From assembly GCA_024403515.1 (NCBI GenBank), contig JAKSRS010000003.1, positions 1 to 64,000 of the forward strand: a stretch of DNA of 64,000 nt. The letters run 5' to 3'. Positions 39,672 to 47,564 of this stretch are shown in pieces. Position 1 is the first letter of the stretch. Each line of letters begins with the position of its first letter. A program made the translations under genes and the position numbers. Origin of the DNA: Lachnospiraceae bacterium. Lineage in GTDB: Bacteria > Bacillota > Clostridia > Lachnospirales > Lachnospiraceae. Below the pieces are notes generated by a model. The model ran no database searches. It had not been told where the DNA came from and saw only the letters and a program-made list of their open reading frames with translations.

Positions 39672-39714
39672 TTTACAACGACATTTTAGTGTGATAATAT
39701 GCTAATGCACTAAA
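39672..39714 (+). promoter_or_regulatory. Promoter of the amino-acid ABC operon with an operator-like palindrome
   Basis: TTTACA (39672-39677), a 17-bp spacer and TAATAT (39695-39700). Inverted arms TTTAGTG (39685-39691) and CACTAAA (39708-39714) flank the -10 element, a layout typical of a repressor site. The protein that binds it is unknown. Confidence 0.65.
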
Positions 39715-39735
39715 GTATTAGAGAGGTAAATGATT

Positions 39736-40515
39736 ATGAAAAAGTTTTTAACATTGATTTTAGTTGCAGCAATGACATTATCATTAGTTGCATGTGGTTC
39801 TAAAAAAGAATCCAAGAAATTTACAATGGGTATCGATCCTGAATATCCTCCTTTCAGCTACATGGGAGATGACGGTAGTTATACAGGATTTGACGTTGAA
39901 ATTTGTAAAGCAGTTTGCGAAAAGCTCGGATACGAATTCAATGTATTTGAAGTAAACTGGGACGAAAAGCTTGTTCAGCTTGATGCCAACGAATGTGACT
40001 GTGTATGGGCAGGTATGACAATTCTTGACAGTATGAAAGAAGCAGGATACACACTTTCAGCTCCTTACTATTCAAATACACAGGTTCTTCTTGTTAAAGA
40101 AGATTCAGGTATTGCTTCATCAGCAGATGTTGCCGGAAAAGACGTTGCAGTTATGCTCGGTACATCTGGAGACGAACTTTTAAATACAGATCTTAAGGAT
40201 CTTGCAGATACATTCAACAATGTAATCACATGCGACAGCTTCCTTAAGTGCTTCACAGAACTTGGCGGCGGCGCAGTTGATGCAGTATTTGTTGACTATC
40301 CTGTAGCAGCAAGTTATGCCAAGGAAAATGCAGGTTACAAAATCATCGATGAAAATTATGGTGCTGAAGAATATGGTATTGCATTCCGTGCGGCAGACAA
40401 GGAACTTTGCGCTGAAATTGAAAAAGCAGTAGCTGAGCTTGTAGCAGATGGAACATATGCTAAGATTGCAGAAAAGTATCCTGATATTATTGATAACCTT
40501 GTATTCTTAAGATAA
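39736..40515 (+). CDS. Amino-acid ABC transporter substrate-binding lipoprotein
   Basis: An extracellular solute-binding protein of family 3 (cystine/glutamine/polar amino acids), about 259 residues. The signal peptide ends in the lipobox LSLVACGSKK, so it is anchored to the membrane by a lipid on Cys. Family marks are FTMGIDPEYPPFSYMGDDGS, GFDVEICKAVCEKLGYEF and DCVWAGMTI. I prefer the ATG at 39736 (9 bases after GAGG); an ATG 6 bases upstream is possible. It heads the transporter operon, and a strong hairpin follows before the permease gene. Confidence 0.93.
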   Translation: MKKFLTLILVAAMTLSLVACGSKKESKKFTMGIDPEYPPFSYMGDDGSYTGFDVEICKAVCEKLGYEFNVFEVNWDEKLVQLDANECDCVWAGMTILDSMKEAGYTLSAPYYSNTQVLLVKEDSGIASSADVAGKDVAVMLGTSGDELLNTDLKDLADTFNNVITCDSFLKCFTELGGGAVDAVFVDYPVAASYAKENAGYKIIDENYGAEEYGIAFRAADKELCAEIEKAVAELVADGTYAKIAEKYPDIIDNLVFLR

Positions 40516-40542
40516 TTAGGAAATAAAACTAAAATGGTACTA

Positions 40543-40583
40543 TTTTCCCGGAGACGATAATCGTGTCCGGGAAAAGTGTTTTT
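40543..40583 (+). terminator. Intercistronic terminator/attenuator after the binding-protein gene
   Basis: The stem TTTTCCCGGA/TCCGGGAAAA, with further inner pairing (ACGAT/ATCGT), is followed by GTGTTTTTATT. It separates the binding protein from the permease and ATPase genes and probably allows excess binding protein. Confidence 0.8.
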
Positions 40584-40609
40584 ATTTAACTTGTTAAAAT
40601 GAGGTATAT

Positions 40610-41257
40610 ATGTCTTTATTTACAATGATTTTAAAAATGTCTGAAGGTCTTGGAAGGACCTGCGCAATATTCTTTTTAACAATTCTATTTGCATTACCGC
40701 TTGGAATGGTGGTTGCATTACTTAGAATGAGCAAAAGAAAGGTTGTTTCAGCAGTAACAAGATTCATTATTTCAGTTTTACGAGGAACACCTCTTATGTT
40801 ACAGCTACTAGCAGTAACATATGGTCCCTACTATCTGTTTGGATTTTCAGTTTCAAGAAATAAACTTGTTCCGGTAATAATAGCATTTGCAATAAACTAT
40901 GCTGCTTATTTTGCTGAAATCTACAGAGGTGGAATCGAATCGATTTCAAAGGGTCAGTATGAAGCATGTGAAGTACTTGGATATACTAAGGCACAGACCT
41001 TCTTTAAAGTCATTCTTCCTCAGGTAGTTAAAAGAATTATGCCAAGCGTAACCAACGAAGTAGTTACACTGGTAAAAGATACATCAATGGCGTTCACGGT
41101 TTCCTATCAGGAAATGTTTACTATAGGAAAGCAGATTGCCAATTCACAGACAAGTTTCATGCCTTTCATCGTTGCAGGTGTTTTCTATTTCGTATTTAAT
41201 GCAATAGTTGATTTTGTAATGGGCTGGTTTGAAAAGAAGTTAAATTACTATCACTAA
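40610..41257 (+). CDS. Amino-acid ABC transporter permease
   Basis: The membrane subunit of a polar-amino-acid importer of the HisMQ type (215 residues, about five membrane segments). The family motif TPLMLQLLAVTYG and the EAA-type coupling loop GQYEACEVLGYTKAQTFFKV, followed by ILPQV, are seen. It would form a homodimer with the ATPase encoded 12 bases downstream. A GAGG site precedes the ATG. Confidence 0.92.
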   Translation: MSLFTMILKMSEGLGRTCAIFFLTILFALPLGMVVALLRMSKRKVVSAVTRFIISVLRGTPLMLQLLAVTYGPYYLFGFSVSRNKLVPVIIAFAINYAAYFAEIYRGGIESISKGQYEACEVLGYTKAQTFFKVILPQVVKRIMPSVTNEVVTLVKDTSMAFTVSYQEMFTIGKQIANSQTSFMPFIVAGVFYFVFNAIVDFVMGWFEKKLNYYH

Positions 41258-41269
41258 AGGGAGACAGAT

Positions 41270-42031
41270 ATGGAAAACGTATTAGAGATTAAAGACATAC
41301 AAAAGTCATTTGGCGATAACCATGTACTTAAAGGAATATCTGTCAGTGTAAATAAGGGTGAAGTAATATCAATAATCGGATCATCAGGATCAGGAAAATC
41401 AACTTTACTAAGATGTGCAACACTACTTGAAAAAGCAGATAGCGGATCTATTAAATATCACGATACATATGTTGCCAAAACTGAAAATGACAAAGAAGTA
41501 TATCTTTCCAAAAAAGAGTTAAATAAAGTAAAGAGTTATTTTGGACTTGTTTTTCAGCAGTTTAATCTTTTTCCCCATTACAGTGTTTTAAAAAATGTAA
41601 TGGATGCACCAATTAGTGTCCAGAAAAGGGATAAGGCTGTAGTTGAAGAAGAAGCAAGAGAGCTTCTTAAAAAGATGGGGCTTGAAGATAAGGCAGATGC
41701 TTATCCTTGCGAACTTTCCGGAGGGCAGCAGCAAAGAGTTGCCATAGCAAGGGCATTAGCTTTAAAACCCGATATACTTTTTTTTGACGAACCTACATCG
41801 GCACTTGATCCTGAATTAACAGGTGAAGTACTTAAAATAATAAGAAATCTTGCAGAAGAAAAGATGACAATGGTAATTGTTACCCATGAAATGAGTTTTG
41901 CAAGAGCAGTAAGTAACCGAGTAATCTTTATGGACGGAGGTTACATTGTAGAAGAAGGAGATCCGGAGGAAGTATTTGGAAATCCCAAGCAGGAAAGAAC
42001 AAAGCAGTTTTTGAGGAATTATCAGCAGTAA
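41270..42031 (+). CDS. Amino-acid ABC transporter ATP-binding protein (GlnQ-type)
   Basis: The ATPase of the importer (253 residues). Walker A is [11 protein letters not shown], the Q-loop is [10 protein letters not shown], the signature is [15 protein letters not shown], and Walker B is [14 protein letters not shown] with the H-loop VTHEMSF. It matches the polar-amino-acid ABC class. Its stop codon overlaps the start of the next gene by one base (TAATG), so the epimerase-like protein is translationally coupled to the transporter. Confidence 0.95.
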   Translation: MENVLEIKDIQKSFGDNHVLKGISVSVNKGEVISIIGSSGSGKSTLLRCATLLEKADSGSIKYHDTYVAKTENDKEVYLSKKELNKVKSYFGLVFQQFNLFPHYSVLKNVMDAPISVQKRDKAVVEEEARELLKKMGLEDKADAYPCELSGGQQQRVAIARALALKPDILFFDEPTSALDPELTGEVLKIIRNLAEEKMTMVIVTHEMSFARAVSNRVIFMDGGYIVEEGDPEEVFGNPKQERTKQFLRNYQQ

Positions 42032-42810
42032 TGGATATCAAATATCATATGATTGATCCTACCGGTAATATAACAATACTGGTAGAAACACCGGTAAAAA
42101 TTGAAGATCAGCCTTTTATTGGAAAGCTTCTTATGACCAAAGAACCTATATGCGAACAGGTAGGTTTCATATCAAAAGGCGATAAGGATTGCGATATTAT
42201 CCTTAGAATGGCGGGAGGCGAATTCTGCGGAAACGCAACAATGTCTGCTGCCGTCTTTTGGGCCAAAGAAAGTGGCCTAAGTGATGGAAACAAGATAGAT
42301 GTGGTTGTAAAAGTTTTAGGAGTAAGTGATCATATAGATGTTTTGGTAGAAAGATGTGGAGAAGAGTATTTTGGATCTGTAACAATGCCAAGACCTTTAT
42401 CTATAACTACAGAGGAATTTTTCTATGATGGCCACAAATACAGATATCCGGTTGTAAATTTTCCGGGGATCAGCCATCTTGTAGTTGATGATTATCTTCC
42501 TGTAACTATGGCTGAAGATGCAATCAAGGTTTGGGCTCATGAAAAAGGCTATGAAGGTATCGGACTTATGAACTTAAGTCGAGATCACAAACAGCTAAGA
42601 CCTTTAGTATATATACCTTCAGCAGATTCCCTGGTATGGGAAAGTTCATGTGCCAGCGGAACAACATCTGTTGGAGCATACTATGCTTATAGAGACAGAA
42701 AAGACTGTCATTTTGAGTTTGAAGAACCCGGTGGGATTCTTACAATCGATGCCGGTAAAGATGGCAGCTTAAAATTGTCGGGAAAGGTTAGTTTTATGGG
42801 AAGTAATTAG
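42031..42810 (+). CDS. DapF-fold amino-acid racemase/epimerase
   Basis: A 259-residue protein of the diaminopimelate epimerase-like fold, which is cofactor independent and uses two cysteines as acid/base. Both are visible: Cys66 in GGEFCGNATMSAA and Cys207 in ESSCASGTTSVGA. The sequence departs from true DapF (no CGNGxRC-type box), and the gene is coupled to an amino-acid importer, not to lysine biosynthesis. I infer that it racemises the imported amino acid or an analogue. Histidine racemases such as CntK are known members of this fold, but the substrate here cannot be told from sequence. Confidence 0.8.
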   Translation: MDIKYHMIDPTGNITILVETPVKIEDQPFIGKLLMTKEPICEQVGFISKGDKDCDIILRMAGGEFCGNATMSAAVFWAKESGLSDGNKIDVVVKVLGVSDHIDVLVERCGEEYFGSVTMPRPLSITTEEFFYDGHKYRYPVVNFPGISHLVVDDYLPVTMAEDAIKVWAHEKGYEGIGLMNLSRDHKQLRPLVYIPSADSLVWESSCASGTTSVGAYYAYRDRKDCHFEFEEPGGILTIDAGKDGSLKLSGKVSFMGSN

Positions 42811-42829
42811 GCTTAACATTTGCCTATTC

Positions 42830-42858
42830 TTGACAATACATAGTGGTAATGATAGACT
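42830..42858 (+). promoter_or_regulatory. Promoter of tRNA-Pro
   Basis: TTGACA (42830-42835), a 17-bp spacer and TAGACT (42853-42858), ending 22 bases before the tRNA. Confidence 0.75.
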
Positions 42859-42880
42859 ACTTTTGTTCGTTTGAACAAAG

Positions 42881-42954
42881 CGGGGTGTGGCTCAGTTTGG
42901 TAGAGCGCCACGTTCGGGACGTGGAAGTCGCAAGTTCGAATCTTGTCACTCCGA
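42881..42954 (+). tRNA. tRNA-Pro(CGG)
   Basis: A 74-base tRNA. The acceptor CGGGGTG pairs with CACTCCG, the discriminator is A, the D-arm has GCTCAGTTTGGTAGAGC, the anticodon stem is CCACG/CGTGG and the loop TTCGGGA gives anticodon CGG. The T-arm has GTTCGAATC. No CCA is encoded. A terminator follows directly. Confidence 0.95.
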
Positions 42955-42956
42955 TT

Positions 42957-42994
42957 AAAAAATGGTATACGCATAACTGCGTGTACCATTTTTT
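42957..42994 (+). terminator. Terminator of tRNA-Pro
   Basis: The long stem AAAAAATGGTA/TACCATTTTTT has an inner ACGC/GCGT pairing and ends in a T-run, 3 bases past the tRNA. Confidence 0.92.
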
Positions 42995-43021
42995 GTTTGA
43001 ATGTTATAAAATGAACACGTA

Positions 43022-43246
43022 ATGCATATTGGAATATCGGAAAGTAAATCTATGAAGCATGCGGAGAAAGTGAACGCACTGCGTTCCGAATTGAGTTGGA
43101 CTCATTATCGTAGACTTATGCGTGTGAATGATGAAGCTGCAAGAGCACTTTATCTTGAAGAAACAGTAAAATCCGGATGGAGTTCAAGACAATTAGATCG
43201 CCAGATTAATTCATTTTATTATCAGCACTTGGAATTAAAAAAGTAG
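43022..43246 (+). pseudogene. N-terminal fragment of a YhcG/DUF1016-type gene
   Basis: A 74-residue frame that matches only the N-terminal DUF1016 (YhcG_N) domain: LRSELSWTHYRRLMRVNDEA, then ARALYLEETVKSGWSSRQLD and RQINSFYY. Complete members run to about 350 residues and carry a PDDEXK nuclease domain, absent here. The frame stops at 43246, and the next 80 bases hold nothing related. No Shine-Dalgarno site is seen. It is most simply a leftover of a lost, horizontally acquired gene beside tRNA-Pro, a common insertion place. A stand-alone small protein is the alternative. Confidence 0.65.
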
Positions 43247-43324
43247 CATTAGTAGTCTTTGATAGAAAAGAGTATTGGAAATGAGCGAGATAATATTATT
43301 CGTACATTATAGGGGGACAATATA

Positions 43325-44137
43325 ATGATTAAAAAGGTAATAGCTGCGTTAGTAATCTGTATGGGTATTGCATTTGCAATTCCGGTAACTGCGCAAGCAC
43401 AAAATGTCCAGGAGTATATAGTTAAAAAGGGCGATACTTTATGGCATATAGCCAGAACGTATTTAGAGAACGGAAGGCGATATGCTGAGATTTTTGAGAA
43501 AAACAGGGATATTATAAAAGATCCTAATCTGATATATCCGGGTATGCATTTGGTGATTGAATGTGATTTGGATGAGATTGATTTCGACGACAATGATGTG
43601 GTAGAGCCTTTTTATGACGAATACATTTATGAAGTAAGAGGCGATGAGTATCAGAGAGCTGAAGTGTACGTGGGAAGTGATTATAAAATTGAGGTCAATG
43701 AGAAGTTTGGAAAAGACTATATTATTATGACCGAACCTGAAGCTGCAGAGGTCAAAGGTGGCACAATCATTGCCAAATCTATCGGAATAGGTGTTGTTTT
43801 CCCTGTAGATAAAAAAGGAAATGTTGAACCAGGCTGGAGTTTGGTCATCCTTGAGCCAGGCTCATACGGTGTATATACGGATGAAGATCAATGGGTTTAT
43901 GACAGTGGGGATAAAAAGATTAAGGCTGTTAAATCATCCGATGAGAGCATAGCGACAGTTTTTTTTGAAGAGAACAAAGTGTATGCACATGGGCAGCAAA
44001 AGAAAGGAACTTGCAAATTCAAAATTGTTTTTGAAGATGGAACCAGTCATGTATTGGGCATAAGTGTTATAGGTGATTACAGCGAGGTATATGATGAATT
44101 AATGGGTGAAGCGAACAAGCAGATAAAGAATAGATAG
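43325..44137 (+). CDS. Secreted LysM-domain protein
   Basis: A 270-residue exported protein. The signal peptide (about 1-25) ends near TAQAQN. One LysM domain follows (about 28-80: EYIVKKGDTLWHIARTYLEN, then DPNLIYPGMHLVI), which would bind peptidoglycan or chitin-like glycans. The acidic C-terminal two-thirds show no known catalytic domain; the segment with KAVKSSDESIATVFFEENKV looks like a beta-sandwich, perhaps Ig-like. AGGGGG lies before the ATG. It appears to be a single gene. Confidence 0.85.
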   Translation: MIKKVIAALVICMGIAFAIPVTAQAQNVQEYIVKKGDTLWHIARTYLENGRRYAEIFEKNRDIIKDPNLIYPGMHLVIECDLDEIDFDDNDVVEPFYDEYIYEVRGDEYQRAEVYVGSDYKIEVNEKFGKDYIIMTEPEAAEVKGGTIIAKSIGIGVVFPVDKKGNVEPGWSLVILEPGSYGVYTDEDQWVYDSGDKKIKAVKSSDESIATVFFEENKVYAHGQQKKGTCKFKIVFEDGTSHVLGISVIGDYSEVYDELMGEANKQIKNR

Positions 44138-44215
44138 AAGTGCTTTTAAATACCCATTTATTGTTTTTGCTAAAGATGTGATACTATACATCTATAAGAA
44201 ATGAGGACAAAAGAT

Positions 44216-45751
44216 ATGAAAAAAATAAAGGCAAAACATTTGTTTCTTGCAATATTTCTGATGCAGTTTGCTCTGCTTATAATTGCGAATCTGTTTTTTA
44301 TACCCAAAAATCTTGATTGTGATAATGGAAAACTAATGATGCACATCATAAAAATGTGGGAGCATCGTACTTTAACAATTCCTGACTGGTCGTATCCGTC
44401 TACTCTTGAATGGGATTGTACAAGTATATTTGCACTTCCATTATATGCAATTACAGGGAATATTATCGTCTCCTGTGGAATATCAAATATTATATTGGCA
44501 GCTATATTTTTACTTACCGTATACTCCCTTCTTAGAGATACACAGAAGTTTTTACTTGTATCTGATATTCTGTTGATTCCCTTTTCAGTAGGCATGCTTG
44601 ATTACTACAATATGATGTTTTTTGCAGGAACCCAGTATGTAGTTAAGGTAATGGTTCCTTTGTTACTTGCAAGTATAGTAATGCGACTTGAGTCAAAAGA
44701 AAAACTTTCGAAGCTCGATTATTTTATTGGAGTAATATATATACTACTTCTTCTTGATACTTCAATGTCATCAGGAATATATGTAATTTCAACAGGTATA
44801 GCATCAATCATTCTTTCATATATCGTTTATAAATACGTAAAATGGGAAAAGGTCAATATTAAAGTAATCATCACATTCATAGTGACTTTTGCGATATATA
44901 TCGTTGGAGTAATCATAAATCAGGCAGCACTAGGCGGTACCAGAGCAGACGCGATGACACTTTGCCCTGTTTATGAAATTCCCGCCAATGTTCTTTCCAA
45001 TTTCTTTGGACTATTTGAACTATTTGGAGGAATAACCAAGAACTGGTATCTTCATGTTATTTCTCTTGAAGGAGTTTTAGCAATAATCAAGTTTGTATTT
45101 ACTGCCTTTTTATTTGGCTTTGCAGTAAAGAGTCTTGTAGATATATTTAAAGGAAAGATTTCATTATTAGAGACAACTCTTACTTTAATGTTTTTCTGGA
45201 ATCTTTTAATTATGCTTATTGTTAAAACAAAAGCAGGTTCATCAAGCACAGAATACAGATACCATCTCGTTGGAGCAGTTCCAATGCTTATTTTATTTTC
45301 GACTTCACTAATCAATCCGTTTAATGATACAAATGAGAGTCGAAAGAAAGTAACAAGAATAGGGATTAGTTTAGCAATTATAATTGTATCTTTAGGTTCA
45401 TATTTTTCATTCTTCACAAAAGAAGATGCCTATAAAGATGTAAAAGAAATAGTAAACTACTGTAAAGAATCTGAGTGCGATGTCATATATATGTATGAAG
45501 CTTCAAACGATACAGATGTAATGCGTGTATTAGATTCAAGTAAAGAATATGTCTGCTTATTAGAAACCGGCTACACATATTCTTTTGACTATTATAAACG
45601 TTATGAACTAGGCGGAGTACAAAAGGAAAATTCCTTAGTAATTATCAATAACGAAGAGTATCCTTTTGAAGACGAATTCTATATTCTTGATATGAAGTTA
45701 AAGAAAGCTGATGAAATAAACGGAAGAAACGTTTACGTATTTGTAAATTAA
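44216..45751 (+). CDS. Multi-pass membrane protein, GT-C glycosyltransferase-like
   Basis: A 511-residue protein with about 10-11 membrane segments, beginning near residues 10-30 (LFLAIFLMQFALLIIANLFF). The first external loop has LDCDNGKLMMHIIKMWEHR, an Asp-containing pattern like the catalytic loop of GT-C transferases, and the last ~110 residues are a soluble outer domain with Asp/Glu/Tyr-rich sequence. This topology fits a lipid-linked-sugar transferase for surface polymers, but no named family can be assigned with certainty. ATG at 44216 has GAGG 9 bases upstream. It precedes the SGNH hydrolase gene by 12 bases, so the two are probably an operon. Confidence 0.6.
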   Translation: MKKIKAKHLFLAIFLMQFALLIIANLFFIPKNLDCDNGKLMMHIIKMWEHRTLTIPDWSYPSTLEWDCTSIFALPLYAITGNIIVSCGISNIILAAIFLLTVYSLLRDTQKFLLVSDILLIPFSVGMLDYYNMMFFAGTQYVVKVMVPLLLASIVMRLESKEKLSKLDYFIGVIYILLLLDTSMSSGIYVISTGIASIILSYIVYKYVKWEKVNIKVIITFIVTFAIYIVGVIINQAALGGTRADAMTLCPVYEIPANVLSNFFGLFELFGGITKNWYLHVISLEGVLAIIKFVFTAFLFGFAVKSLVDIFKGKISLLETTLTLMFFWNLLIMLIVKTKAGSSSTEYRYHLVGAVPMLILFSTSLINPFNDTNESRKKVTRIGISLAIIIVSLGSYFSFFTKEDAYKDVKEIVNYCKESECDVIYMYEASNDTDVMRVLDSSKEYVCLLETGYTYSFDYYKRYELGGVQKENSLVIINNEEYPFEDEFYILDMKLKKADEINGRNVYVFVN

Positions 45752-45763
45752 AGCGAGATAGCA

Positions 45764-47311
45764 ATGAAAAAGAAAACAGTAAAAATTTTACTTCCTATAG
45801 TACTTTTGTTACTTGTAGCCCTTGTGATTTTATTTCTTGTTCCTACAATTGTAAAAAACAAGGAGTTAAAATCTAAAAATGCTCTGGCAGAAGCTTTAGA
45901 AAAAGAAAGAGTCGAAAAGTTAGAACAGGACAAAGAAAACTTCCTTTTAAATGAGTATGACGGAGTTTTCATTTCAATGACTGAAGCATCAGATTTTAAC
46001 AGTGATATCTTCTATGGATATATAGGAAAAAATGTTTTAAAGGCCGGAGCGGTAGTTGAATCAAGTGATGAATTTATGGATTTATGGCTTCAGGCAGAGA
46101 TGTCCGAAAATCCGCTTTCTTACTGTGTATTCATAATTGATCCATTTAAAATGTACGATGAAGAAAAAAATGATAACGGGGAAGAAGTTTACACACTAAA
46201 TCTTAATATCGATAGTATTTTTACAAGTCGTCCAAATACCGATTTTAGAGTATTTACTCCTTTTTACAGTATTGATTACTGGGAAAAGAGCCATACAGAA
46301 GAAAGCTTTGAACGTGCACTAAAAGGATATAAAGAGGTTATGACCAGGTTTTCATCCCACGATAACGTTACTTTATCATCTTTTACGGCATATGACTGGG
46401 TTACAAAAAATCCTTCCATGTTCAATGAAAAAGGTGGCCTTGAGAGTGTAACTTCAACGGCTTTATTTCTTTATAACTACAAAGACTATTGGAAAATTCT
46501 TCCAAAAGACGTTGATGAAAAAATTGATCTTATGAAGAAGAATCTGTTCTTTGAAGATCCTATAGAGGAAAAAGAAAGTATCCTTGATTTTTACTTTAAA
46601 AAGAAATCGAAGCCTTCAGTTGAATATGCATATCCGGGAATGGAAGATTATGATGTAGTCTTTTTAGGAGACAGTATATTTGCACTATTTGACGGGCCAT
46701 TTTCTATTCCTACATATTTTACTAATATGACAGGAGCCAGAGTTTATAATCTTTCTAAAGGTGGACTTACTACAGTTCATTATTCGGACGAAAATATGTC
46801 CATGTCTGAATTAATAGATTATGTGATAGCCGGTAAGAAAGTACCCTATGATGGATTTGATGCTTTCAACAGAGATGTGGAAAGATTTGCAAATGATGAA
46901 CACAGCGATAGGAAGCTACTATTTGTAACTGATATGGGTGTAAACGATTACATCTTTAATATTTCTGCAGAGGGCGACGGAGAAAGTTATGAAAAAGCTT
47001 TCAAAGAAGGAATCGATTATATTAAAGGAAATTACCCGGACGCTTTGATACTTTCAATGTCAATATACAATATTGTAAGTTACGAGGGCGGTAAGCTAAT
47101 AAACGAGAGCGGATGTGTTCTTAATGATTACAAAAAAGTAATGGAAAATATTTGTAAAGAAGAGAACATACCATATATCGATATGGAAACATATTCTTCT
47201 ATAAACGGGGAAAACGCAGCCTACTATCTTGATGACGGACTTCATCCTTCAATGGCCGGTTCATATGAAGTAAGTAAAAGACTATGTGAGTATATAAGTA
47301 ATAACAAATAA
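45764..47311 (+). CDS. Membrane-anchored SGNH/GDSL-type hydrolase
   Basis: A 515-residue protein with an N-terminal membrane anchor (about 8-30: LLPIVLLLLVALVILFLVP). Residues 60-270 form an unassigned domain. The C-terminal SGNH domain (about 300-510) has the nucleophile Ser in VVFLGDSIFALF, a block with NLSKGG, the Asn in VTDMGVNDYIF, and the catalytic Asp/His pair in YYLDDGLHPSMAGS. Such extracytoplasmic enzymes add or remove acyl groups on surface glycans. Pairing with the preceding multi-pass protein suggests joint modification of a wall polymer (inference). Confidence 0.82.
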   Translation: MKKKTVKILLPIVLLLLVALVILFLVPTIVKNKELKSKNALAEALEKERVEKLEQDKENFLLNEYDGVFISMTEASDFNSDIFYGYIGKNVLKAGAVVESSDEFMDLWLQAEMSENPLSYCVFIIDPFKMYDEEKNDNGEEVYTLNLNIDSIFTSRPNTDFRVFTPFYSIDYWEKSHTEESFERALKGYKEVMTRFSSHDNVTLSSFTAYDWVTKNPSMFNEKGGLESVTSTALFLYNYKDYWKILPKDVDEKIDLMKKNLFFEDPIEEKESILDFYFKKKSKPSVEYAYPGMEDYDVVFLGDSIFALFDGPFSIPTYFTNMTGARVYNLSKGGLTTVHYSDENMSMSELIDYVIAGKKVPYDGFDAFNRDVERFANDEHSDRKLLFVTDMGVNDYIFNISAEGDGESYEKAFKEGIDYIKGNYPDALILSMSIYNIVSYEGGKLINESGCVLNDYKKVMENICKEENIPYIDMETYSSINGENAAYYLDDGLHPSMAGSYEVSKRLCEYISNNK

Positions 47312-47322
47312 AGAATAACAAG

Positions 47323-47398
47323 ACCTGGCAGATAGATATGTACCTTCTTTACCGGACACCCGGTAAGGATGACACACATTTTTCTGTCAGGTTTTTTA
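47323..47398 (+). terminator. Terminator of the membrane protein-SGNH operon
   Basis: Outer arms ACCTGGCAGA and TCTGTCAGGT enclose an inner hairpin (TTACCGG/CCGGTAA). The outer stem is followed by a T-run. Confidence 0.8.
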
Positions 47399-47450
47399 TA
47401 TTGCTAAGAATAGTAAAGATACCTATTATCAAACAGTTAATACCCATAAT

Positions 47451-47514
47451 GTATGATTTTTTGTATAAGGGATATGTAAATTAGTATGATTTTTTGCATT
47501 GACTGATGAATAAT
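47451..47514 (+). promoter_or_regulatory. Regulatory region of the YesN/YesM-like operon with repeated T-rich motif
   Basis: Two direct copies of GTATGATTTTTTG start at 47451 and 47484, 33 bp apart (about three helical turns). The second runs on into GCATTG and TGAATAAT. The same extended motif occurs at 52296-52325 upstream of the sugar-binding protein gene. I infer a binding site for the AraC-type regulator encoded just downstream. No clear sigma-A -10 box could be assigned. Confidence 0.5.
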
Positions 47515-47564
47515 ACAGGTAAATGTGGTAACTATCTTTTTTTTAGAAAGCATTCGGTAAAAAT

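Noticed and set aside
43022..47311. A defence island suggested by the DUF1016 fragment
   Set aside because: The fragment lacks its nuclease domain and the following genes are surface proteins; no restriction, toxin-antitoxin or CRISPR element is visible.
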